DNA from: JANRKB01 sp033763695
GTDB taxonomy: Bacteria > Planctomycetota > Phycisphaerae > Phycisphaerales > UBA1924
Direction of reading: 5' to 3'
Assembly: GCA_033763695.1 (NCBI GenBank)
Contig: JANRKB010000043.1
Span: 507,229 to 571,228 of the forward strand
DNA: 64,000 bases
Under the pieces are notes generated by a model. It made no database searches. It saw only the letters and a program-made list of their open reading frames with translations, and had not been told where the DNA came from. This document shows positions 8,714 to 15,876 of the stretch, one piece after another (positions within the stretch are counted from its first letter, which is position 1; each line of letters starts with the position of its first letter). The position numbers and the translations under genes were made by a program.

Positions 8714-10414
8714 TCAGTGCTTCCGCACGCTCCAGAATGCGGCAACGGTGTACAGAGCCAGGATGCCCACGCCGCCCCACAGCAGCACCAAGCCCCACGG
8801 GCCATAGCGGTGCGTGGTCTGCTGCCCGCCGGCGATGGTGATGACGCTGACGAGCGCGGGGAAGAAACTCCAGAGATACACCGTCAGCGGCATCTGCTTG
8901 CTGAGGCGCAGTGCCGTGATCGCGCCCGTCAGCACCATCACCGCACATGACACCGCCATCGCAAGCCGCTCGTGCTGCTTGCTCAAGACTTCGTTGCGCA
9001 GGTCGGCGAGCTGCTTGCGCAGTTCATCGATCATCCATGAGTTCGTGCCTGCGGCCGTCACGCGATCCATCAGTTCCGGCGTCGAGAGATCAAGCCACGC
9101 CGTGTCCGATTGCTCGCTGGAGGCGAGTGACTTGAGGTCGAAGCGCTCGCGGACGCTGCCGCCGCCCAGTTCGCCGTCGCGCCCGCCGCTGGCGCGCACC
9201 TGCGAGAGTTGCAGGGCAAAGCGCGTCACGCCCTCGGCGAGTTCGGCGTCAGGGTCGCTCACGAGCATCGCCGTCCGGGCGGCGAGACGGACCGAGCCGC
9301 CGCTGCCCACGCCGCCGCCGCTGCGTGTGACGATCACTTCTTCCTCGCCCTGCGCAGGCAGGATCGGCCACGCCATCAGCTTTCCGACGTTGGTGGCGGC
9401 ACCCAGCGAGCCGGCACGCACCTCGACCCGCCGCGCGTCCAAATCGATGAACTCCAGCGACTTGCCCGCACCAAGTTTGGCGCTCAGTCGCGTCACCATC
9501 GCCGCTCGGCTTTGCTCCATCGCGATCTGGCGACGCAGCGCGTCGATCCAGTTGATCCGTTCAGGATGCGGCCCCAGTTCACGCAGTTCGCCGCCGCTGA
9601 GATACTTCGGGTCGTCCTTGAACGCGTTGGGCACTGTCCAAGGCTCAAGCGTGTACGCCTCTTGCTGGGTCGCAAGGAACTTGCCGACCTCGTTGGCGAC
9701 CACGTTTTCCAACCGCATGTACACCCGCGCGACCGGGGCGTTGTCGCTGCCGCTCTGCGCGTTGCCCGTGGCCGCCGCGCCGGGCACCACCCACACGGTC
9801 GCCTTCTGTGCCGTGCCTTCCTTGATGACGCGTCCCGCGGCGTCGAGCTCGATCATTGCGGGCTTGAAGAGCACGAGCTCATCCGACGCGCCGCTCGCCG
9901 GGTCGGGTCGACGCTGGATGGCCTTGTCGGCATAGATCTGCCGCGGCCCGACGTCGATCGAGTCGCCCGCCTCAATCGAACGCATCAGCAGTCGCGCGAT
10001 GTTCTGCGTGACCAGTTCCGCCGCCGAGCGCAGGAACCAAGGGATCACCCGGTCGTTGAGCGCGCCCAGCGCCAGCGCAAGGACCAGGCCGGTGATGATC
10101 GCGGGCGTCAGGACGTTGCGATGGCTCACGCCGCTGGCCGCCGCCGCCGTCACCTCGTTGTCCGTCGCCAGGCGGTGGTACGTGAGCGTCGCGGCAAAGC
10201 AGCCAGCAAAGGGCAGTGCATAGGCGAGCATCGGGGGAATCAGGAACCCGATGAACTTCACCACGTCCGTGGGCTGCAACTTGCCGTCGGCCAAGGGCTT
10301 GATCGACCCGGCAAAGGCGAGCACGAGCACCAGAATGCCGACGGAAAGCAGGAGTAGGCGCCAGAGTTCCCCCAGCACCGAACGCCACATTGTGACTGGC
10401 AGTCCCTTCGCCAT
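8714..10414 (-). CDS. LptF/LptG family permease (second, long copy)
   Basis: A YjgP/YjgQ-family permease for lipopolysaccharide export, 566 residues from the chosen start and so well above the usual 350-390. The N-terminal part fits the family: TM helix LLLLSVGILVLVLAFAGSI, then LIPPMLAYALPFAGCFAATLT and the cytoplasmic coupling segment YHRLATDNEVTAAAASGVS. The extra length lies in the periplasmic domain between about residues 130 and 470, which is charged and lacks hydrophobic runs. Three TM helices close the protein. The start is uncertain: the frame is open to 10477, but a TATGAT box at 10425-10430 (minus strand) supports the ATG at 10414; the ATG at 10390 is also possible. It lies 81 bases upstream of the GT39 gene and may share its transcript. 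Confidence 0.8.
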   Translation of the reverse strand: MAKGLPVTMWRSVLGELWRLLLLSVGILVLVLAFAGSIKPLADGKLQPTDVVKFIGFLIPPMLAYALPFAGCFAATLTYHRLATDNEVTAAAASGVSHRNVLTPAIITGLVLALALGALNDRVIPWFLRSAAELVTQNIARLLMRSIEAGDSIDVGPRQIYADKAIQRRPDPASGASDELVLFKPAMIELDAAGRVIKEGTAQKATVWVVPGAAATGNAQSGSDNAPVARVYMRLENVVANEVGKFLATQQEAYTLEPWTVPNAFKDDPKYLSGGELRELGPHPERINWIDALRRQIAMEQSRAAMVTRLSAKLGAGKSLEFIDLDARRVEVRAGSLGAATNVGKLMAWPILPAQGEEEVIVTRSGGGVGSGGSVRLAARTAMLVSDPDAELAEGVTRFALQLSQVRASGGRDGELGGGSVRERFDLKSLASSEQSDTAWLDLSTPELMDRVTAAGTNSWMIDELRKQLADLRNEVLSKQHERLAMAVSCAVMVLTGAITALRLSKQMPLTVYLWSFFPALVSVITIAGGQQTTHRYGPWGLVLLWGGVGILALYTVAAFWSVRKH

Positions 10415-10424
10415 GCGCGGCAGG

Positions 10425-10430
10425 ATCATA
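10425..10430 (-). promoter_or_regulatory. -10 element of the long LptF/LptG gene
   Basis: TATGAT on the minus strand, ten bases before the ATG at 10414. No clear -35 is seen. It supports a start at 10414 or 10390 over the most upstream ATG at 10477. Confidence 0.4.
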
Positions 10431-10531
10431 CGACCGCCGCCCGGACCGGCCCGGGAGGGGGCTGCAAAGGGTCTCAAGGCCCTCCCGAGGCACGATTCTG
10501 CGACCCAGTCTCAAGATCTCCCGCCGCGGCA

Positions 10532-10537
10532 TAGACT
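10532..10537 (+). promoter_or_regulatory. Leaderless -10 of feoA
   Basis: TAGACT, six bases, ATG. No Shine-Dalgarno is present, so transcription would begin at or next to the start codon. Confidence 0.55.
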
Positions 10538-10543
10538 CCGCCG

Positions 10544-10876
10544 ATGGCCGAGTCGTGTTCCAATACAGACTGCTGCCGGGCAGAATCCGGCGGGCCGGTG
10601 GCGCTGGTCGCCTCCGTGGGGCCCGGTGCCGCCGAGGGGGTGGCTCTCACCGCGCTGGCCGCCGGTCAGGTGGGCACGGTCCTGCGCACCAGCCTCGATC
10701 CCGGCGATGCCGCGCTGCTGCGGGCCATGGGGCTCCGCCCGGCGTCGCGCGTGCGTCTGTGTCGGGCAGGCGAGCCGTGCGTCATCGAAGTGCTCGTCGG
10801 CTCCGCGGCATGCGCCTGTGCCTCGCGGATCGGCATGGCCCGAGCCTTGGCCGCCCAGGTCGTCGTGCGAGTGTGA
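10544..10876 (+). CDS. feoA: FeoA-domain protein
   Basis: A 110-residue protein whose residues 35-110 form a FeoA SH3-like domain: LTALAAGQVGTV, then LRAMGLRPASRVRLC and a closing RIGMARALAAQVVV strand. FeoA is a small cytoplasmic partner of the FeoB iron transporter. The N-terminal 30 residues are an extension containing CSNTDCC, a cysteine cluster not typical of the core family, which could bind metal. It is divergent from the envelope operon that ends in feoB, so the feo pair is split by about 5.6 kb. A TAGACT box six bases before the ATG suggests a leaderless message. The fold assignment is firm; partnership with the feoB at 2876 is inferred. Confidence 0.8.
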   Translation: MAESCSNTDCCRAESGGPVALVASVGPGAAEGVALTALAAGQVGTVLRTSLDPGDAALLRAMGLRPASRVRLCRAGEPCVIEVLVGSAACACASRIGMARALAAQVVVRV

Positions 10877-10901
10877 ACGCCGAATCGCGCCGCCGAGCCT
10901 G

Positions 10902-12668
10902 CTACCGCCCGCGCGTCATGGAGAACGCCGCCGCCAGCGCGCCGGGGCGTTCCTGATTTCGTGCACGCTCCGAGTCAAACGTCAGCGGCAGGATCAGGCT
11001 GAACATCGAGCCGCGGCCAATCTCGCTCACAACTTGGATCTCCCCTTGCAGCACGCTCGCGAGTTCCTTGCTGATCGCAAGTCCCAGGCCCGTGCCCGCG
11101 TGTTCGCGCGTGTGCCCGCCGCTGATCTGGTGGAACTTCTCGAAGATCTTGGTCTGCTCGTCGGGCGGAATGCCCGGGCCGCTGTCGATCACGCTGATGC
11201 GGATGCGCTCGTCGGGCGTGCCCGGGCCGCTCATCGACAGTTTCTCGGCACGCAGCGTCACCAGCGGCACACGCACGATGCGCGACGCCGTGTCCGTCGC
11301 AGAGATCGATGCCGCACTATCCGCGCCCGGCGTCGCCGCGGCAGCCGGCGTGAACTTTACGGCATTGGACAGGAAGTTGAACACGATCTGCTGCAGTTTC
11401 TTCTGATCCGTCTCGATCAGTGGCAGGTCGTCGGGCATCTCCATCTTGATCTGGATGCCCTTCTTATCCGCCAGCGGGAAGATCAGACCCGCCAGAGCCT
11501 CACACGACGGCTTGACCGCCACCTTCTCGATCCGCAGATCAACCTTGCCCGCTTCGATCTTGGCCATCTCCAGCAGGCTGTTGATCATGTCCAGCAGGTT
11601 GCGAGCCGCATTGAGGATGTTCTCCAGATACCGGATGCGCTTCTGCAGGCGCGTCGAGTCGTCCCCCGCCGCCGCCTCCGCCTGCGCGATCTCCAGCAAG
11701 AGGTCACAGAACCCGATGATCGAGTTCAGCGGCGTGCGCAGTTCGTGGCTCACGCTCGCGACGAACTCGCCCTTCATGAGGGCGGCCTCGAACAGCGCGC
11801 TGTTGCTCGCCTGCAGTTCGTTCATGCGCAGATCAAGTGCCGCATTGATCGATCGGAGCTGCGTCTGCACCAGCTCCAGATCCGTCAGCATCATGTTGAA
11901 CGTCTGCGCAAGCTCCTCAAACTCATCGCCGGTGGTGATGTCCGAGCGGATCGTCAGGTCGCCCTGCCTCACCTTCTCGGCGGTGTCGCGCAGCAGACGC
12001 ACCGGGCTGAGGATGATGCGATGCGTGATCTGATAGAACACCAAGATTGCCAGCGCGAGCACAAACACCGCCGCCACCGCAAGGTACGCCGAGTTGATCA
12101 GCAGCAGGCTCGTCGCCTGCACGCTGCGGCGTTCCAGCAGCACGATCGCGCTCAGCCGCTTGCCGTCACCCTCGCCGACGCGCTCAGCCTTGGCATAGCG
12201 GTACTCGCGGCTGCTGCCGCGCCAGCGAGCCTCCGCCATCTCGCTGCTCGTTTCGTTGTCAGTGAACTCGCTCAGCGCTCGCGCAAGAAAGCGATCGTCG
12301 TTCGTCTCGCGGCGAACCTGCTCAATCGGGATGCGACGCGCAAGCACACCCGCGAACTCCGCCGGAGCCTTGGGGTCCGGCCCCGGCCGCTTGGTCTCGG
12401 GCAGCAGGTTGGGGCCAGGGCGGACCTTGGCGGGCGTGGGCAGCGCGAGCGGACCCGGGTCGCCGCGGGCCTCGCTCACGGCGTCCTTCACCTGCCGCTC
12501 GGCCGCGATCCATGAACTGAGCATCTGCCGCGACAGGTCGTGCTGGGCCTGATCGACCAGCGCGTTCATCCGGAACCACGGCGCAGTGAGGGCCGCGACG
12601 ACGATCAAGACGACCGCGCCGCCGAAGAGCAGCAAGCACTTGTTGGCGAGCGAGATGCCGCGGAACAT
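10902..12668 (-). CDS. Sensor histidine kinase with HAMP domain
   Basis: A 588-residue two-pass membrane kinase. TM1 lies at about residues 10-32 and TM2 near 190-215, enclosing a periplasmic sensor region of about 160 residues that I cannot assign. A HAMP domain follows (SPVRLLRDTAEKVRQGDLTI), then a coiled coil, a HisKA domain with phospho-acceptor His near residue 305 (SHELRTPLN) and an HATPase with N box NAVKFTP, G1 DSGPGIPPDE and G2 GTGLGLAISKELA. A low-complexity Ala/Asp insert separates the N box from the G1 box. No response regulator is adjacent, so it is an orphan kinase. The minus-strand TAGACT box six bases from the ATG suggests a leaderless message. Confidence 0.92.
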   Translation of the reverse strand: MFRGISLANKCLLLFGGAVVLIVVAALTAPWFRMNALVDQAQHDLSRQMLSSWIAAERQVKDAVSEARGDPGPLALPTPAKVRPGPNLLPETKRPGPDPKAPAEFAGVLARRIPIEQVRRETNDDRFLARALSEFTDNETSSEMAEARWRGSSREYRYAKAERVGEGDGKRLSAIVLLERRSVQATSLLLINSAYLAVAAVFVLALAILVFYQITHRIILSPVRLLRDTAEKVRQGDLTIRSDITTGDEFEELAQTFNMMLTDLELVQTQLRSINAALDLRMNELQASNSALFEAALMKGEFVASVSHELRTPLNSIIGFCDLLLEIAQAEAAAGDDSTRLQKRIRYLENILNAARNLLDMINSLLEMAKIEAGKVDLRIEKVAVKPSCEALAGLIFPLADKKGIQIKMEMPDDLPLIETDQKKLQQIVFNFLSNAVKFTPAAAATPGADSAASISATDTASRIVRVPLVTLRAEKLSMSGPGTPDERIRISVIDSGPGIPPDEQTKIFEKFHQISGGHTREHAGTGLGLAISKELASVLQGEIQVVSEIGRGSMFSLILPLTFDSERARNQERPGALAAAFSMTRGR

Positions 12669-12674
12669 GGGGGG

Positions 12675-12680
12675 AGTCTA
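12675..12680 (-). promoter_or_regulatory. Leaderless -10 of the histidine kinase
   Basis: Minus strand TAGACT, a run of six C, then ATG. There is no ribosome binding site in the spacer. Confidence 0.55.
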
Positions 12681-12758
12681 TCGGTGTGGGGTGGGGTACG
12701 GGCGGCTCGCCCGCGGCGTGCGGAACTCGCTTGGGCCCATCAACTTAGGCCGCGCGTC

Positions 12759-12764
12759 TACTAT
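12759..12764 (+). promoter_or_regulatory. Near-leaderless -10 of miaB
   Basis: TACTAT with eight bases to the ATG. A start site six or seven bases on would leave a leader of zero to two bases. Confidence 0.45.
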
Positions 12765-12772
12765 TCCGGCCC

Positions 12773-14503
12773 ATGTCGCAGCGCACCGTCTATCTCGAAA
12801 CCTTCGGCTGCCAGATGAACGAACTGGACAGCGAGCTCGTCGCGGGGCAGTTGCGTGCCCTGGGCTATCGCTTCACGCCGACGCCCGCCGCCGCCGACGT
12901 GGTGCTCTTCAACACCTGTTCGGTCCGCGAGCGTGCCGAGCAGAAGGTGTGGAGCCGCCTGGGCGAACTGCAACTCCGCAAGAAGGAAGACCCCGGGCTG
13001 GTCGTCGGTGTCTTGGGTTGCATGGCCGAGCGCGACGGCGTCGATCTCGTCCGGCGCATGCCCGTCGTCGACGTGCTCGTCGGCCCCGGCGAACTCGACA
13101 AACTCCCCGGCCTGCTCGACAACGCCGTCCGCACGCGCGAATCACTCATCAGCGACGAAGAAGCCGTCGCCAGCGGCAAGGCCGCCGCCAAGAGCGCACG
13201 ACAGGTCGCGCTGCAGGGCAACACCTCACGCCGCAGCGCGACACTCGCGGCGGCACAGGACTCGCTCGAACTGCTCGACCTCTCGCGCAGCGTCTCGCCC
13301 ATCGACGAGGACGAACACGCCAGCAAGCGTTCTGCCTACGTCCGCATCACGCGCGGCTGCAACAAGTTCTGCACCTACTGCGTCGTGCCCTTCACGCGCG
13401 GCGCCGAGATCCACCGCCCGCCGGACCACATCGTCGATGAGTGCAAGCGCCTCGCCGACGCAGGCGTCATCGAGATCACGCTCCTCGGCCAGACCGTCAA
13501 CCACTATCGCTTTGAACACGGCGCGGCGGTATCCGTCGACGGCATCGTGCAGCCCCAGAAGGGCCGCGCATTCGCGGGCGGCCATCGCCGCGACCCACTC
13601 GCAGGTCAGAACGTCACGACCTTCGCTGATCTCTTGCGCCGCATCCATGACGAAGTGCCGAGCATCAAGCGGCTGCGCTTCGTGACCAGCTATCCGCGCG
13701 ACTTCGGCGATGATGTGCTGGAGGTGATCCGCGATCATCCGCGCATCTGCCGTTATCTGCATGTGCCGGCACAATCCGGCAGCGATCGCATGCTGCAGAT
13801 GATGAATCGCGGCTACACCGTCGGCGAGTACCTCGAGTTCCTCGATCGATGTCGGCACTATCTCGATCAGCCCGAGATCGGCCGCCCGCTCATGCTCTCG
13901 GGCGACTTCATCGTCGGCTTCCCGACGGAGACGGACGAAGACTTCGAAGCCACGATCAGCCTGCTGCACAGGGCGCGATACAAGAATTCGTTCATCTTCA
14001 AGTACTCGCCGCGCCCCGGCACCATCGCCTTCGACAAACTCGCGGACGACGTGCCCGAAGCGACGAAGCGGCTCCGGAACAACCTGCTCCTCGCCGAGCA
14101 GAACAAGATCAGCGACGAGATCAGCACGGCACAGATCGGCCGCGAGTTTGAAGTCCTGATCGAGGGCCTCTCGCGCAAAGAAGAGAAGCGACGCAAGCGC
14201 CAGCCGGCCGCGGCTCCGGGGCTTGTGTCCCTGACCGTCGGCGGACGCGACGCGACCGAACCCGCCGCCGAATCTACCGGCGACGCCTGCGGCAGCGATG
14301 ACCACGACTGCGGCTGTTCGACCAAAGTACACGTGCAGAGCGACAGCGATGCACCAGTGCAGCTCTCGGCACGCACCGACGCAGACCTGATCGTGTTCAT
14401 GGATGCCCCCGCGGGACGCGATCCGCAGTCGTTCGTCGGAACACTGCAGCGCGTTCGCATCAACGCCGCGAACAACCTGTCGCTGCACGGCGTGATGATC
14501 TAG
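12773..14503 (+). CDS. miaB: tRNA-2-methylthio-N6-dimethylallyladenosine synthase
   Basis: Radical-SAM methylthiotransferase that converts i6A37 to ms2i6A37 in tRNA. The N-terminal UPF0004 domain carries the three auxiliary-cluster cysteines in FGCQMNELD, FNTCSVRERAE and LGCMAERDG. The SAM cluster motif CNKFCTYC is at residues 196-203. A TRAM-like end (VGTLQRVRINAANNLSLHG) closes the protein. At 576 residues it is about 100 longer than usual. Extra sequence lies at about residues 133-175, at about 256-280, and inside the TRAM region (about 466-525), where a basic RKEEKRRKRQ stretch is followed by a Cys/His/Asp-rich run around CGSDDHDCGC. These inserts are unlike any MiaB I know, but all catalytic motifs are intact. 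Confidence 0.92.
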   Translation: MSQRTVYLETFGCQMNELDSELVAGQLRALGYRFTPTPAAADVVLFNTCSVRERAEQKVWSRLGELQLRKKEDPGLVVGVLGCMAERDGVDLVRRMPVVDVLVGPGELDKLPGLLDNAVRTRESLISDEEAVASGKAAAKSARQVALQGNTSRRSATLAAAQDSLELLDLSRSVSPIDEDEHASKRSAYVRITRGCNKFCTYCVVPFTRGAEIHRPPDHIVDECKRLADAGVIEITLLGQTVNHYRFEHGAAVSVDGIVQPQKGRAFAGGHRRDPLAGQNVTTFADLLRRIHDEVPSIKRLRFVTSYPRDFGDDVLEVIRDHPRICRYLHVPAQSGSDRMLQMMNRGYTVGEYLEFLDRCRHYLDQPEIGRPLMLSGDFIVGFPTETDEDFEATISLLHRARYKNSFIFKYSPRPGTIAFDKLADDVPEATKRLRNNLLLAEQNKISDEISTAQIGREFEVLIEGLSRKEEKRRKRQPAAAPGLVSLTVGGRDATEPAAESTGDACGSDDHDCGCSTKVHVQSDSDAPVQLSARTDADLIVFMDAPAGRDPQSFVGTLQRVRINAANNLSLHGVMI

Positions 14504-14513
14504 GCACCGAGGC

Positions 14514-14861
14514 TTACGCGTTCTCGCCCAGGAGCGCTCGCAACTGAGCGGCGAGCGCAGGAATGTGCGTCGTTGCGACCCGCCAGATCAGCGGCGGATC
14601 GACCTCGCCATACTCATGCGCGAGAATGTGACGCTGCGCGATGATGGGACGCCAGGGAATGTGCGTGTTCGCATTCTTGAACGTCTCGCTCACGCCGCGT
14701 GCCGCCTCGCCGACGATCTCGAGCTGGCGTTCGACCGCTGAGCGAAAGTAGTCGTCGGATTGGAACTCCACGAGCGACCGATCAGCGACGAAGCGAGCGA
14801 TGCGATCGCACGCGTCAAGCATGTCAAGAGGACGTGCTGCGTCGTCCTGCTTAGGCCGCAT
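14514..14861 (-). CDS. hepT: HepT-like HEPN-domain toxin
   Basis: A 115-residue all-helical HEPN (DUF86) protein. It has the RxxxxH active-site motif in RHILAHEYGEVD, as in HepT ribonuclease toxins, where Arg and His cleave or modify RNA. The start MRPKQDDAARPLDMLDAC overlaps the last 11 bases of the upstream nucleotidyltransferase gene, so the two are translationally coupled. In characterised HEPN/MNT systems the nucleotidyltransferase adds AMP residues to the tyrosine beside the HEPN motif; the Y in AHEYG sits where that target is expected. The gene ends ten bases from miaB, which converges on it. Confident as a family member; activity untested. Confidence 0.85.
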   Translation of the reverse strand: MRPKQDDAARPLDMLDACDRIARFVADRSLVEFQSDDYFRSAVERQLEIVGEAARGVSETFKNANTHIPWRPIIAQRHILAHEYGEVDPPLIWRVATTHIPALAAQLRALLGENA

Positions 14862-15147
14862 ACAGCACCACGCGATCAGCGAGAATGGACGCGGCACGAT
14901 GGCGATTCTTGAGAATGCCCTCGGAGAGCAGATCGACACGACGACCGAAGATCGCCTCGAGTTCGTCGGTCATCTGCGGCCAGTCCCACGTCGATGTGAC
15001 GCTCTCGGCACGGAACTTGACGAGGATGTCAACGTCACTGGTGGGTGTCGCCGCGTTGCGCGCGGAGGAGCCGAAGAGCCACAGTTCCGCAACACCCCAG
15101 CGGCGGCAAAAGTCCGCGATTGGCTTTGAGAGCGACGGCGCGACCAT
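14851..15147 (-). CDS. mntA: MNT-type nucleotidyltransferase antitoxin
   Basis: A 98-residue minimal nucleotidyltransferase with the family pattern GSSARN...SDVDILV, in which the two aspartates bind metal. The DLLSEGIL segment supplies the third acidic position region. In known HEPN/MNT modules this protein is the antitoxin that adenylylates HepT. It precedes and overlaps hepT by 11 bases, the standard order. A perfect TACAAT sits six bases upstream of the ATG with no Shine-Dalgarno, so the operon is probably transcribed as a leaderless message. Confidence 0.88.
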   Translation of the reverse strand: MVAPSLSKPIADFCRRWGVAELWLFGSSARNAATPTSDVDILVKFRAESVTSTWDWPQMTDELEAIFGRRVDLLSEGILKNRHRAASILADRVVLYAA

Positions 15148-15153
15148 GGCAGC

Positions 15154-15159
15154 ATTGTA
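15154..15159 (-). promoter_or_regulatory. Leaderless -10 of the mntA-hepT operon
   Basis: Minus strand TACAAT, spacer GCTGCC, ATG. This is one of the clearest examples of the pattern in the window. Confidence 0.6.
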
Positions 15160-15205
15160 TCGAGCGGGGGCCGGGGCAAGAAGCCCAAGTTCTCGCGTAC
15201 CCGGC

Positions 15206-15655
15206 TTACTGATCGATCATCTGCACGAAGTTCGTCCCCTCGCCGCCCGAGATCGCGTTGATCTCGCGCGTCAGCAGCGGCGCTTCGCGGTTGTAGTTGA
15301 TCCAGTGGGCCGTCAGTGCCCCCAGCACCAGCGCGCACACCCATGCGCCGACCTCTCCGCCGCGGGTGTGGCGGATGAAATAAAGGATGCCCGTCCCGAG
15401 CAGGACGGTCGCGAGCTTCCACGCGATGAGTTCAACGGCGGTGCCGCCGTGCATCATCGCCCGGGCCAGCGGATTGAGCTCAATCATCCCGACGCTCGTG
15501 GCGTACGTCAGCGTCATCACCAGGTCGGCGATGCTCATGGCAAGCACGGCAACCAGCAAAACCACCACCCGAGGGCGGCGGGAGCGACTCCATACCCCGG
15601 CGTAGTACGCCAGGCGTTGTTTCGCCTCCGCCGTGGCAACGTGCGGCGTGTGCAT
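15206..15655 (-). CDS. DUF5658-like membrane protein
   Basis: A 149-residue integral membrane protein of unknown function. About three hydrophobic segments are present: VVVLLVAVLAMSIADLVMTL, IAWKLATVLLGTGILYFI and VGAWVCALVLGALTAHWI. The segment DLVMTLTYATSVGMIELNPL matches the D..T......G..E.NP pattern I associate with DUF5658 proteins. The ATG at 15655 was chosen; an in-frame TTG at 15706 would add 17 residues that look non-native. No ribosome binding site is obvious. The neighbouring toxin-antitoxin pair is probably unrelated. Confidence 0.65.
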   Translation of the reverse strand: MHTPHVATAEAKQRLAYYAGVWSRSRRPRVVVLLVAVLAMSIADLVMTLTYATSVGMIELNPLARAMMHGGTAVELIAWKLATVLLGTGILYFIRHTRGGEVGAWVCALVLGALTAHWINYNREAPLLTREINAISGGEGTNFVQMIDQ

Positions 15656-15876
15656 CGCAAGGGGCGATCGGCCCAACGCCGGGCCGGGTTGAGCCAAGCC
15701 ACCCAAAGAAGCGACCGATCAGAGGAAAAGGTGCGATAGACTGGCGAACCGGCGGCAGAGGCGGAACGCATAAAGAGTTATCACGACCTGGGCCGCACGC
15801 GGTGACGTAAGAAGGACCGAGGCCCAAAGCACGGTTCAGGCAGAACTCCTCGGGCGCGGGTTTGGAGCAGTTTCTG

